Shown: positions 16,315 to 22,801 of the stretch, piece by piece
Position numbering within the stretch: the stretch's first letter is position 1
How the letters are laid out: each line of letters opens with the position of its first letter
DNA from: Actinomycetes bacterium
Lineage (GTDB): Bacteria; Actinomycetota; Actinomycetes; Actinomycetales; Microbacteriaceae
Length of the DNA: 22,801 bases
Assembly: GCA_023432005.1 (NCBI GenBank)
Contig: JAEYVF010000138.1
Location: 1 to 22,801, forward strand
Direction of reading: 5' to 3'
Program-made: the position numbers and the translations under genes
Notes under the pieces: generated by a model
Databases searched by the model: none
What the model saw: only the letters and a program-made list of their open reading frames with translations
What the model was told of the DNA's origin: nothing

Positions 16315-17147
16315 GCGCGAACTCGAACATGGCGACCCGGACGATCGCCGTGCTGCGCCGCCCGCCCGGGCGCTCGCGCTCGATCCTCTCGAGCATCTGG
16401 TTCGCGCTCGGCTTCCCGTTCCTCCTCCTCGTGCTCTGGGGCGTCGGCGCGACGATCGCGCCCCAGAAGTTCTTCCCGAGCCCCGTCGCGATCGTGGAGG
16501 CCTTCGTCAAGACGTGGGTCGGTCCGGCGTTCGTCGACGACGTCCTGCCGAGCCTCCTGCGGCTCGCCGTCGGCATCGTGCTCTCGATCCTCGTGGGCAT
16601 CGTCGCGGGCACCGTCATCGGCCTCGTGCGCTGGCTGCGCGAGCTGCTCGAGCCCGTGCTCGAGTTCTTCCGCGCCGTGCCCCCGCCGGTGCTCGTGCCG
16701 ATCCTCATGCTCGTGTTCGGGCCGGGCGATGCGACGCGCGTCACCGTCATCGTGGCGGGCGCGGTCTGGCCCATCCTGCTCAACACGATCGAAGGCGTGC
16801 GATCCACCGACTCGGTCATGACCGAGACGGCGCGCTCCTACGCGCTCACGGGAGTCGAGCGCCTGCGGTTCCTCGTGCTGCCCGCCGCGAGCCCGCGCAT
16901 CATGACCGGGGTGCGCCAGTCGCTCTCGGTCGCCCTGATCCTCATGGTGATCTCCGAGATGTTCAACAACTCCTCGGGGCTCGGCTACCGCATCACCTAT
17001 TTCCAGACGAACTACCTCATCCCCGAGATGTGGAGCGGCATCCTGCTGCTCGGCCTCGTCGGGGTGCTGCTCGCCACGATCTTCGGGTTCGTCGAGCGGC
17101 GGGTGCTCGCCTGGTATCACGGAATCAAGGAGGTGGAGCGTGCGTGA
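16311..17147 (+). CDS. NitT/TauT-type ABC transporter permease (second of two)
   Basis: The 278-residue permease is a paralogue of the preceding one with the same fold: six helices, V-L-V-P-I-L-M-L-V-F-G-P-G near the middle, EAA loop E-T-A-R-S-Y-A-L-T-G-V-E-R-L-R-F-L-V-L-P-A-A-S-P-R-I, and a terminal V-E-R-R-V-L-A-W-Y. The start codon overlaps the upstream stop (ATGA), and its 3' end overlaps the ATPase gene by 8 bases, so the three genes should be translationally coupled. Extra residues F-N-N-S-S-G-L-G-Y-R-I around the last periplasmic loop distinguish it from the first permease. Confidence 0.9.
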   Translation: MSANSNMATRTIAVLRRPPGRSRSILSSIWFALGFPFLLLVLWGVGATIAPQKFFPSPVAIVEAFVKTWVGPAFVDDVLPSLLRLAVGIVLSILVGIVAGTVIGLVRWLRELLEPVLEFFRAVPPPVLVPILMLVFGPGDATRVTVIVAGAVWPILLNTIEGVRSTDSVMTETARSYALTGVERLRFLVLPAASPRIMTGVRQSLSVALILMVISEMFNNSSGLGYRITYFQTNYLIPEMWSGILLLGLVGVLLATIFGFVERRVLAWYHGIKEVERA

Positions 17148-17940
17148 CACGCTGCTCGAGGTCGAGAACCTCAACAAGGTCTACGAGTCCTCGACGGGCA
17201 CGGTCGAGGCGATCGGCGACATCAGCTTCGAGATGAAGCGCGGCGAGCTCGTGTGCATCGTCGGTCCCTCGGGCTGCGGCAAGACCACGCTGCTCAAGTG
17301 CATCGCAGGTCTGCTGGCGCCCACATCCGGCCGCATCGAGCTCGACGGGCTCCCCGTCAAGAGCCCGCCGCCGAACATGGCGGTCGTGTTCCAGGAGTAC
17401 GGGCGCAGCCTCTACCCGTGGCTCACCGTGCGCGGCAACGTCGAGCTGCCGCTCAAGCACAAGCAGCTCTCGAAGGCGGATCGCGCGCAGCTCGTCGACG
17501 ACGCCCTGAGCGCGGTGGGGCTCGATCACGCGGGAGGCAGCTACCCGTGGCAGCTCTCGGGCGGGATGCAGCAGCGCGTCGCGATCGCGCGGGCCGTCGC
17601 GTACCAGCCCGAGGTGCTCATCATGGACGAGCCGTTCGCCGCCGTCGATGCGCAGACCCGCGCCGATCTCGAGGACCTCGTGCGCGACCTCCATCGCGAG
17701 CGGGGGATGTCGCTGCTCTTCGTCACGCACGACATCGACGAGTCGGTCTACCTGGGGGAGCGCGTCATCGTGCTGTCGAAGTCGCCGACCTGGGTGCAGG
17801 AGGATCTCGCGATCGACCTGCCGCCGGAGCGCGACCAGATCACGACGCGTGCGACCCCGCGGTTCACCGAGCTGCGCACGCACGTCTACGAGCAGATCCA
17901 GCGCGCCAAGCGCGGCGAAGCGGTCCGGCCCACCGCGTGA
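17140..17940 (+). CDS. NitT/TauT-type ABC transporter ATPase
   Basis: The 266-residue nucleotide-binding protein powers the transporter. Walker A G-P-S-G-C-G-K-T-T is near 43-51, followed by Q-loop V-F-Q-E-Y-G-R-S-L-Y-P-W, signature L-S-G-G-M-Q-Q-R, Walker B V-L-I-M-D-E-P-F-A-A-V-D, and H-loop F-V-T-H-D. The closest group is SsuB/TauB/NrtD. GTG 17140 is selected because a perfect AAGGAGG (17127-17133) lies 6 bases before it. A paaX-type regulator gene follows 40 bases later on the same strand, and no terminator separates them. Confidence 0.93.
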   Translation: MRDTLLEVENLNKVYESSTGTVEAIGDISFEMKRGELVCIVGPSGCGKTTLLKCIAGLLAPTSGRIELDGLPVKSPPPNMAVVFQEYGRSLYPWLTVRGNVELPLKHKQLSKADRAQLVDDALSAVGLDHAGGSYPWQLSGGMQQRVAIARAVAYQPEVLIMDEPFAAVDAQTRADLEDLVRDLHRERGMSLLFVTHDIDESVYLGERVIVLSKSPTWVQEDLAIDLPPERDQITTRATPRFTELRTHVYEQIQRAKRGEAVRPTA

Positions 17941-17980
17941 GGCGCGGCCGGGAAGCCCCGACGCGGGAGGGAGGACGCCC

Positions 17981-18811
17981 ATGAGGAGTCGCGCACCCAA
18001 GCAGCTCCTGCTCGCGTTCCTCGGCGAGTTCGTGCTCGACCGTCACAGCGACCCGCTGCGGGCGAGCGTCATCCTCGAGGTCATGGAGGGCGCAGGGGTG
18101 GCGGCCCCCGCGACCCGGTCGACCCTCGACCGGATGAGCTCTCGCGGTCTGCTGCGCCGCCGCCGCCGCGGGCGCGAGATCGAGTTCGAGCTGACCTCCG
18201 AAGCCGCGGCGGTGCTACGCGAGGGCGGTCAGCGCGTGCGCGAGAGCGACCCGTTCACACCGCACGGTGAGGGGTGGACGCTCGTGACGTTCACGCTGCC
18301 CGAGGGGCAGCGCACCCTGCGCCATCGCCTGCGGGCGACCCTCACGTGGGCGGGGTTCGCACCGCTGCGCGACGGGCTGTGGCTCGCGCCCGGCGACGTC
18401 GACATGGCCGCCGTGCTCGAACCCCTGCGCGAGGACCTGTCGGCGGGCGTGCTCACGGCGTTCCGCGCGCAGGAGCTGCCGGGCTTCTCGATGGCGGAGT
18501 CGGTGCGCGACGCATGGGACGTCGAGGCGATCCGCGCCGCGCACCTCGCCTTCATCGACACGTGGGGTCGCGCGGGCGCGACCGACGGCAGCCCGAACCC
18601 CATCTCGGCGCGCACGATGCTCGTCGCCGACTGGTTGGCGCTGCTGCGCGCCGACCCGCGGCTGCCGCGCGACTTCATGGATCCCGACTGGCCCGCCGAT
18701 CGCTCGTTCGCGGCGTACCGCGCGCGTCATCACGAGCTCGAGAGCCCGGCCGCCGAGGCCTTCGCGCGGCTCGTGGGAGCGGATGCCGCCCGCACCGCCG
18801 TCGGCGTCTGA
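17981..18811 (+). CDS. PaaX-family transcriptional regulator
   Basis: The 276-residue protein matches PaaX: N-terminal winged helix with L-L-L-A-F-L-G-E-F-V-L, then S-V-I-L-E-V-M-E-G, T-R-S-T-L-D-R-M-S-S-R-G-L-L and a basic wing R-R-R-R-R-G-R-E-I-E-F-E-L-T (about 8-75). The middle has G-W-T-L-V-T-F-T-L-P-E and R-H-R-L-R-A-T-L-T-W-A-G-F-A-P-L-R-D-G-L-W. PaaX of E. coli represses phenylacetate degradation and is released by phenylacetyl-CoA, so an aryl-CoA ligand is plausible here. It is cotranscribed with the ABC transporter and has a strong ribosome binding site, GGAGGGAGGA. It may control its own operon, the metF operon, or both. The stop codon lies inside the shared terminator stem. Confidence 0.85.
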   Translation: MRSRAPKQLLLAFLGEFVLDRHSDPLRASVILEVMEGAGVAAPATRSTLDRMSSRGLLRRRRRGREIEFELTSEAAAVLREGGQRVRESDPFTPHGEGWTLVTFTLPEGQRTLRHRLRATLTWAGFAPLRDGLWLAPGDVDMAAVLEPLREDLSAGVLTAFRAQELPGFSMAESVRDAWDVEAIRAAHLAFIDTWGRAGATDGSPNPISARTMLVADWLALLRADPRLPRDFMDPDWPADRSFAAYRARHHELESPAAEAFARLVGADAARTAVGV

Positions 18812-18822
18812 CGGCGGTGCGG
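18790..18822. terminator. Bidirectional terminator between paaX-type gene and MaoC gene
   Basis: CCGCACCGCCGTC (18790-18802) and GACGGCGGTGCGG (18810-18822) form a perfect 13-bp stem with a 7-base loop. It contains the end of the PaaX coding region and sits 6 bases beyond the stop of the convergent MaoC gene, so it can serve both operons. Confidence 0.8.
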
Positions 18823-18827
18823 AGGGC

Positions 18828-19280
18828 TCAGGCGTAGAAGCGGTAGAGCCCCCGCGCGACCACGGCGGGCTTCGGCGCCCCGTCGATCTCGATGGTCTGA
18901 TCGACGGCGAACTGGTACCCGCCCGGCACCTCGGTGACCTCGGCGATCGTGGCCGACATCCGCACGCGCGATCCGACCTTCACGGGGCTCACGAAGCGCA
19001 CCTTGTCGAGGCCGTAGTTGACGCGCGTCGAGACGCCCGTGACGTCGAAGAGCTCCGACCAGAACTTCACGGTGAGCGACAGCGACAGGAAGCCGTGGGC
19101 GATGGGGCCGCCGAAGGGGCCGTCCTTCGCGCGCTCGGGGTCGACGTGGATCCACTGGTGGTCGTCGGTCGCGTCGGCGAACAGGTTCACCTGCTGCTGC
19201 GTGACCTCGAACCACTCCGAGTAGCCGAGATCGGTGCCGGCGAGGGTCGCGACGTCGGCGTAGTCGACGATGGTGGTCAT
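18828..19280 (-). CDS. MaoC-family (R)-specific enoyl-CoA hydratase, CouM-like
   Basis: The 150-residue hot-dog-fold protein carries the hydratase-2 signature F-A-D-A-T-D-D-H-Q-W-I-H-V-D with D40 and H45 as the catalytic pair, then G-G-P-I-A-H-G-F-L-S-L-S-L (58-70). It should add water to an enoyl-CoA. As the last gene behind an SDR and a CouO-like amidohydrolase, it fits the hydratase step on p-hydroxycinnamoyl-CoA or feruloyl-CoA, as proposed for CouM of R. jostii. AGAAAGG lies about 9 bases before ATG 19280. The gap to the upstream gene is 30 bases. On sequence alone a fatty-acyl substrate cannot be excluded; the gene order is the main support. Confidence 0.85.
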   Translation of the reverse strand: MTTIVDYADVATLAGTDLGYSEWFEVTQQQVNLFADATDDHQWIHVDPERAKDGPFGGPIAHGFLSLSLTVKFWSELFDVTGVSTRVNYGLDKVRFVSPVKVGSRVRMSATIAEVTEVPGGYQFAVDQTIEIDGAPKPAVVARGLYRFYA

Positions 19281-19310
19281 CTGGGGGGCCTTTCTGTTCG
19301 GATGGGTCGG

Positions 19311-20198
19311 TCAGGCGCCGAGGCCGAGCAGGCGCACGGCGTTGTCGCGCAGGATGCCGGGCATGACCTCGGGCGTGAGGGCCGTCTGCTCGACGTCGCG
19401 CAGCCACCTGTCGGGTGTGAGCAGGGGGAAATCGGAGCCGAACAGCACGCGCGTCCTGAGGAGCGAGTTGGCGTAGCGCACGAGCTCGGCGGGGAAGTAC
19501 TTGGGGCTCCAGCCGGAGAGGTCGATCCAGGTGTTGTGCTTGTGGGTGGCGACGGCGAGCGCCTCGTCCTGCCACGGCACCGAGGGATGCGCCATGACGA
19601 TCTGCAGCTCGGGGAACTCGGCCGCGACGGTGTCGAGCAGCATGGGGTTCGAGAGTGCGAGCGTGAGCCCGCGCCCTCCCGGGAGGCCGGCGCCGATGCC
19701 GGTCTGGCCCGTGTGGAAGAGCGCGACGACTCCCGCGTCGCTCAGCACCGCGTAGAGCGGCGCGTACGCGGGGTCGCTCGGGTCGAAGCCCTGCACCGTG
19801 GGGTGGAACTTGAACCCGCGCACGCCGTGGTCCTCGATGAGGCGGCGGGCGGCGTCGACGGCCGCTGCCCCCTGCAGCGGGTCGACCGAGCCGAAGGGGA
19901 TGAGCACGTCGTTGTTGCGCGCGGCGCCCTCGGCGATCTCCGCGCTCGAGAGGGGCGGATGCCCGAGGCGGGTTTCCGCGTCGACGGTGAACACGACAGC
20001 CGCCATCGAGCGCTCGCGGTAGTACGCGGCGATCGAATCGAGGTCGGGCCGGGGGCCCTCGGTCGAGAAGTAGCGGGACGCCGCCTCGGCGAGGTCGGCG
20101 GGCAGTGACGCGTGGCCGTGCGCGTCGACCTCGACGTGCACGTGCATGTCGATCGCGGTGAGAGCCGCGACGTCGATGGCCGGTTCGTAGCGCGTCAT
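19311..20198 (-). CDS. couO: ACMSD-like amidohydrolase, CouO-like aryl beta-ketoacyl-CoA hydrolase
   Basis: The 295-residue TIM-barrel metal hydrolase has H19-x-H21 (I-D-M-H-V-H), H162 (L-F-H-T-G), H204 (M-A-H-P-S-V-P-W) and D256 (F-G-S-D-F-P), the metal-site set of the amidohydrolase_2/ACMSD family. In R. jostii CouO the essential metal ligand is, as I recall, Asp-257, one residue away, and its role is hydrolytic removal of acetyl-CoA from 4-hydroxyphenyl-beta-ketopropionyl-CoA. That reaction would yield free vanillate or 4-hydroxybenzoate here. The ATG overlaps the SDR stop by four bases. A decarboxylase or lactonase role is the main alternative, but the SDR and MaoC neighbours favour beta-oxidative deacetylation. 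Confidence 0.82.
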   Translation of the reverse strand: MTRYEPAIDVAALTAIDMHVHVEVDAHGHASLPADLAEAASRYFSTEGPRPDLDSIAAYYRERSMAAVVFTVDAETRLGHPPLSSAEIAEGAARNNDVLIPFGSVDPLQGAAAVDAARRLIEDHGVRGFKFHPTVQGFDPSDPAYAPLYAVLSDAGVVALFHTGQTGIGAGLPGGRGLTLALSNPMLLDTVAAEFPELQIVMAHPSVPWQDEALAVATHKHNTWIDLSGWSPKYFPAELVRYANSLLRTRVLFGSDFPLLTPDRWLRDVEQTALTPEVMPGILRDNAVRLLGLGA

Positions 20199-21127
20199 GC
20201 GGTCTCGGATGCGCGCTTCAGCTCGTCCGGCAGCGGCGGGAAGCTCTCGCCGACGCTCTCGAGCGACGGGCCGAACTCCGCGTCGAACACCTCGGCGATC
20301 GCGTCGGCCGACCAGCCGCCCTCGCGATAGGAGGTGACCGTGGCCTGCGGATGCGACCACAGCTGCAGTCGGTCGCCGCCGACCCCGATGGCCTGCCCCG
20401 TGACGCCGGCCGCCGAATCCGAGGCGAGGAACGCGATGAGCCCTGCGACGTCGTCCGAGGTGCCGAAGCCGAGGTCGTGGCGGAAGAAGGCCGGCATGGG
20501 CTCGCCCGCGGCGTCGGCCTCGACGGCGGCGGCGAAGTACGGCACGGTCGCGGTCATCGCGGTCGCGGCGACGGGGATGACGGCGTTCGCCGTGATCCCG
20601 GCGCGCTTCAGCTCGAGGGCCCAGGTGCGCACCATGCCGACGATGCCGGCCTTGGCTGCGGCGTAGTTGGTCTGGCCGAAGTTGCCGCGCTGACCCGTGG
20701 GCGAGCCGATGCAGATGATGCGGCCGCCCTCGCCCGCCTCGCGCATGTGCTGGGCGGCGGCGCGCACGCACGTGAAGGTGCCGCGAAGGTGCACGTCGAC
20801 GACCGTGTCGAAGTCGTCGTCGCTCATCTTCCAGAGCACGGTGTCGCGCAGCACGCCCGCGTTGGTCACGAGGATGTCGAGGCGCCCGTAGCGCTCGAGG
20901 GCCGCGGCGACGAGCGCCTCGGCGGTCTCGGTGGGGCCGACGGGGGCGACGACGGCGCTCGCACGACCGCCCTCCGCCTCGATCGACGCGACGGCCTCCG
21001 CGGCGGTGGCCTCGTCGAGGTCGTTGACGATGACCGCCGCACCGCGGCGCGCGAGCTCCTGCGCGTAGGCGAGCCCGAGCCCGCGACCCGACCCGGTGAC
21101 GATGGCGACCTTGCCGTCGAGTGTCAT
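20195..21127 (-). CDS. SDR-family 3-hydroxyacyl-CoA dehydrogenase, CouN-like
   Basis: The 310-residue short-chain dehydrogenase resembles the HSD17B4/FabG branch. It has the NAD(P) motif T11-G-S-G-R-G-L-G18, N-D near 35-36 at the end of strand 2 (NAD-type preference), N89-A-G91, and catalytic S142, Y155 and K159. A C-terminal extension of about 60 residues goes beyond a standard FabG. It should oxidise the hydroxyacyl-CoA made by the MaoC hydratase to the beta-keto form cleaved by the CouO-like enzyme. ATG 21127 has AGGGAG 6 bases upstream; a TTG two codons earlier lies too close to it. It is first in its operon and faces the MarR gene across 92 bases. Confidence 0.87.
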   Translation of the reverse strand: MTLDGKVAIVTGSGRGLGLAYAQELARRGAAVIVNDLDEATAAEAVASIEAEGGRASAVVAPVGPTETAEALVAAALERYGRLDILVTNAGVLRDTVLWKMSDDDFDTVVDVHLRGTFTCVRAAAQHMREAGEGGRIICIGSPTGQRGNFGQTNYAAAKAGIVGMVRTWALELKRAGITANAVIPVAATAMTATVPYFAAAVEADAAGEPMPAFFRHDLGFGTSDDVAGLIAFLASDSAAGVTGQAIGVGGDRLQLWSHPQATVTSYREGGWSADAIAEVFDAEFGPSLESVGESFPPLPDELKRASETA

Positions 21128-21153
21128 CCGCAACTCCCTTGTCTCGTGCGACT

Positions 21154-21183
21154 ATTACAGCCCGGTTTCATTGAGTAAGTCAA
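21154..21183 (-). promoter_or_regulatory. Promoter of the SDR-amidohydrolase-MaoC operon
   Basis: On the minus strand TTGACT (21178-21183) and TGTAAT (21154-21159) are 18 bases apart, and each matches its SigA consensus at five of six positions. The expected start leaves a short leader of about 20 bases with AAGGGAG. Confidence 0.7.
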
Positions 21184-21189
21184 TTATTG
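21170..21189. promoter_or_regulatory. Candidate MarR operator: overlapping A/T-rich palindromes
   Basis: ATTGA-GTAAG-TCAAT (21170-21184) is a 5-bp inverted repeat, and CAAT-T-ATTG (21181-21189) overlaps it. They cover the -35 of the SDR operon and the likely -35 zone of the MarR gene in an otherwise GC-rich region, so one bound dimer could repress both genes. Confidence 0.6.
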
Positions 21190-21206
21190 CCGATCACACT
21201 CTTTGC

Positions 21207-21212
21207 TAGCAT
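21207..21212 (+). promoter_or_regulatory. Candidate -10 box (TAGCAT) of the MarR gene, leaderless-type
   Basis: TAGCAT is followed by 7 bases and the ATG at 21220. No ribosome binding site is present, so transcription probably starts at or one base before the start codon. TTATTG 17 bases upstream is a poor -35. Confidence 0.45.
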
Positions 21213-21219
21213 CGTGCGC

Positions 21220-21654
21220 ATGGCCCTCAGCGCAGCGTCGCCCCTCGGCGACGACCTCAGCTTCCTGCTCGCGCGGGCCAACGCGCTCTCGGTCGCCGCG
21301 GGCAATGCGGCGCTCGTCGAGTTCGGCCTCCGCGTGCGCTCCTACTCCGTGCTCGCGCTCGCCGCGGGGGAGGGCCGGCCGTCGCAACGCGAGCTCGCCG
21401 AGTACCTGAGGCTCGACCCCAGCCAGGTCGTCGCGCTCGTCGACGACCTGCAGCGGCGCGGCCTCGTGACACGCGAGCCCGATCCGGCCGATCGGCGCGC
21501 GAACGTCGTCGTCGCGACCGCGGAGGGCGAGGAGGTGCTCGCCCGGGCACGCGTCGCGGTGCGCGACGCCGAGCGCGAGCTGCACGCCGCGCTGTCCGCC
21601 GAGGAGCGCGCGCGCCTGGCCGATCTGCTGCAGACGATCGCCTTCCCCGAGTGA
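21220..21654 (+). CDS. MarR-family transcriptional regulator, CouR-like by context
   Basis: The 144-residue protein shows the MarR layout: an N-terminal dimer helix, S-Y-S-V-L-A-L-A-A-G-E-G, recognition helix region R-E-L-A-E-Y-L-R-L-D-P-S-Q-V-V-A-L-V-D-D-L, Q-R-R-G-L-V, and wing R-E-P-D-P-A-D-R-R-A-N-V-V-V-A-T. It is divergent from the CouNOM-like operon with palindromes between them. The same arrangement exists for couR in R. jostii, where the MarR protein is released by p-hydroxycinnamoyl-CoA. That ligand is a prediction here. ATG 21220 is preferred to an upstream start at 21187, which would place the coding sequence over the promoter. The lipid kinase gene follows 37 bases later. Confidence 0.83.
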   Translation: MALSAASPLGDDLSFLLARANALSVAAGNAALVEFGLRVRSYSVLALAAGEGRPSQRELAEYLRLDPSQVVALVDDLQRRGLVTREPDPADRRANVVVATAEGEEVLARARVAVRDAERELHAALSAEERARLADLLQTIAFPE

Positions 21655-21691
21655 GCCGGAGCGGCATGCGCCGGATGCCATGATGGTGCGC

Positions 21692-22612
21692 ATGACGACG
21701 AAGCCGAGACGGGTGGTCGTCGCCATCAATCCCTCGGCGTCGTTCGGGGCCAGTCGCGACGTCGGCCCCGCGGTCGTGCAGACGCTGCGCGCCATGGGTC
21801 ACGAGGTCACCTCGCTCACGGAGCCCGACTTCGAGTCGCTTCTGGACTCGGCGCACGCCGCCGTGAGGTCGAGGCCCGACGCGCTCGTCGTCGTGGGCGG
21901 CGACGGCATGGTGAACCTCGGCGCGAACGTCGTCGCGGGCACGCGCGTGCCGCTCGCCATCGTCCCGGCAGGCACGGGCAACGACATGGCGCGCGGCCTC
22001 GACCTGCCGGTGGGCGACACCGAGGCCGCCATCCGTCGCCTCGGCGAGGCGCTCCAGGGCGCCCCGCGGTCGATCGACGCGATGCGGGTGAGCTGGACGG
22101 ATGCCGACGGCGCCGCGTGCGAGCGCTGGGCGGCGGGCTCGCTCTCGGCGGGATTCGACGCGATCGTCAACGAGCGCGCCAACAGCATGCGGCACCCGAA
22201 GGGGCCGAGCCGCTACATCCTCGCGCTGCTCGCCGAGCTCGCGGGTCTCACGCCGCTGCGCTACCGCGTGACGCTCGACGGGGAGCTCCTCGAGCTCCAC
22301 GCCGTGCTCGTCGCGGTCGGCAACAACGTGTCGCTCGGCGGCGGCATGCGCATCACTCCCGATGCGGTCATCGACGACGGCCTGCTCGACGTCATGCTCG
22401 TGGAGCCCCTCAGCCGTATCGCGTTCCTGCGCATCTTCCCGCGCGTCTTCAAGGGCGAGCACACGAGCGATCCGCGCGTCATCCTGCGGCGCGCGCGGCG
22501 CATCCGGATCGAGGTCGACGTGCCGCTCGTGGCCTACGCCGACGGCGAGCGCATGGGCCCCCTCCCTGTCGACCTCGAGGTCGTGCCCGGCGCGCTCCGC
22601 GTGCTCGCCTGA
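21692..22612 (+). CDS. Diacylglycerol kinase-family lipid kinase
   Basis: The 306-residue protein has the DAGK catalytic fold: V-V-V-A-I-N-P-S-A-S-F-G at the start, nucleotide motif V-V-G-G-D-G-M-V-N-L near 69-78, and P-A-G-T-G-N-D-M-A-R-G-L about 20 residues later. The C-terminal beta-sandwich includes V-G-N-N-V-S-L-G-G-G-M-R-I-T-P and a final A-D-G-E-R-M-G-P-L-P. It is predicted to phosphorylate diacylglycerol or a related lipid at the membrane (DgkB/YegS group). ATG 21692 gives the canonical N-terminus, and two earlier ATGs (21680, 21683) would add four or three residues. CATGAT 7 bases before the ATG may be a -10 for a leaderless mRNA. It has no evident link to the aromatic genes. Confidence 0.9.
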   Translation: MTTKPRRVVVAINPSASFGASRDVGPAVVQTLRAMGHEVTSLTEPDFESLLDSAHAAVRSRPDALVVVGGDGMVNLGANVVAGTRVPLAIVPAGTGNDMARGLDLPVGDTEAAIRRLGEALQGAPRSIDAMRVSWTDADGAACERWAAGSLSAGFDAIVNERANSMRHPKGPSRYILALLAELAGLTPLRYRVTLDGELLELHAVLVAVGNNVSLGGGMRITPDAVIDDGLLDVMLVEPLSRIAFLRIFPRVFKGEHTSDPRVILRRARRIRIEVDVPLVAYADGERMGPLPVDLEVVPGALRVLA

Positions 22613-22628
22613 GGGATGCCTGCTCGTT

Positions 22629-22658
22629 TTGGCCGGGGCCCGAGGCCTGTGCCATAAT
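22629..22658 (+). promoter_or_regulatory. Promoter of tRNA-Glu
   Basis: TTGGCC (22629-22634) and CATAAT (22653-22658) are 18 bases apart. CATAAT matches the -10 consensus in five of six positions. The start would be near 22665, about 13 bases before the tRNA. Confidence 0.65.
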
Positions 22659-22677
22659 CGTCGAGTTGTCGCGAAAC

Positions 22678-22753
22678 GGCCCCATCGTATAGCGGCCTAG
22701 TACGCCGCCCTCTCACGGCGGTAACGCGGGTTCGAATCCCGCTGGGGTCACCA
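22678..22753 (+). tRNA. trnE: tRNA-Glu (anticodon CTC), CCA encoded
   Basis: Acceptor GGCCCCA pairs with TGGGGTC (one G.T pair), with discriminator A22750 and CCA at 22751-22753. The D arm is GTA/TAC. The anticodon arm CCGCC-CTCTCAC-GGCGG shows anticodon CTC (codon GAG). The T arm is GCGGG-TTCGAAT-CCCGC. Unlike the tRNA-Gln gene in this window, CCA is encoded. Downstream to the end of the window is a G/C-rich stretch with no gene and no clear terminator. Confidence 0.95.
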
Positions 22754-22801
22754 TCCAGAAGCGCCCGGGCCCGCCGACCGGGGGGGTCTGGGTTGTGGGG
22801 G

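Overview
The window is high-GC, densely coded DNA that reads as an actinobacterium, most likely Microbacteriaceae. Supporting signs are the G/C-ending codon use, frequent GGATGCC/GGATGCG words, leaderless-looking starts with a TANNNT box about 7 bases before the ATG, a tRNA-Gln just after gltX, and a palindromic repeat that I recall from this family. The taxon is an inference, because no rRNA is present.

Bases 1-10,857 are mostly housekeeping or stand-alone genes: a DarT-like (DUF4433) protein, a PNPOx-fold protein, an EamA transporter, gltX, tRNA-Gln(CTG), a DUF4190-like membrane protein, a GAP/LysE-type membrane protein, an MBL-fold hydrolase and a CE7 (acetylxylan esterase type) esterase. 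A copper-resistance pair follows: a CsoR regulator with its operator inside its own promoter, then a CopB-type (CPH motif) P1B ATPase. A PadR regulator lies convergent to the ATPase.

Bases about 10,888-21,654 form what looks like a methoxylated-aromatic (lignin/hydroxycinnamate) island. On the minus strand metF-purU-ligM encodes a tetrahydrofolate-dependent aryl O-demethylase (LigM type) with two folate C1 enzymes that can recycle the methyl group. Divergently, on the plus strand, lies a NitT/TauT-type ABC transporter with two different permeases, followed by a PaaX-family regulator. Convergent to this is a minus-strand operon SDR - amidohydrolase - MaoC hydratase. Its gene order and key residues match couN-couO-couM of Rhodococcus jostii, which carry out beta-oxidative deacetylation of p-hydroxycinnamates. 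It is controlled from a divergent promoter shared with a MarR regulator, as expected for a CouR-like repressor. Read together, the parts suggest uptake of an aromatic, shortening of a feruloyl-CoA side chain to vanillate, and THF-dependent demethylation to protocatechuate. The CoA ligase that should start the route is not in the window, and the transporter substrate is unproven.

The right end holds a diacylglycerol-kinase-family lipid kinase and tRNA-Glu(CTC) with its promoter. Control elements include two different palindromes between the metF and ABC operons (one inside the metF promoter spacer, one CRP/GlxR-like), a long hairpin between the binding protein and permease genes, and a 13-bp bidirectional terminator between paaX and the MaoC gene.
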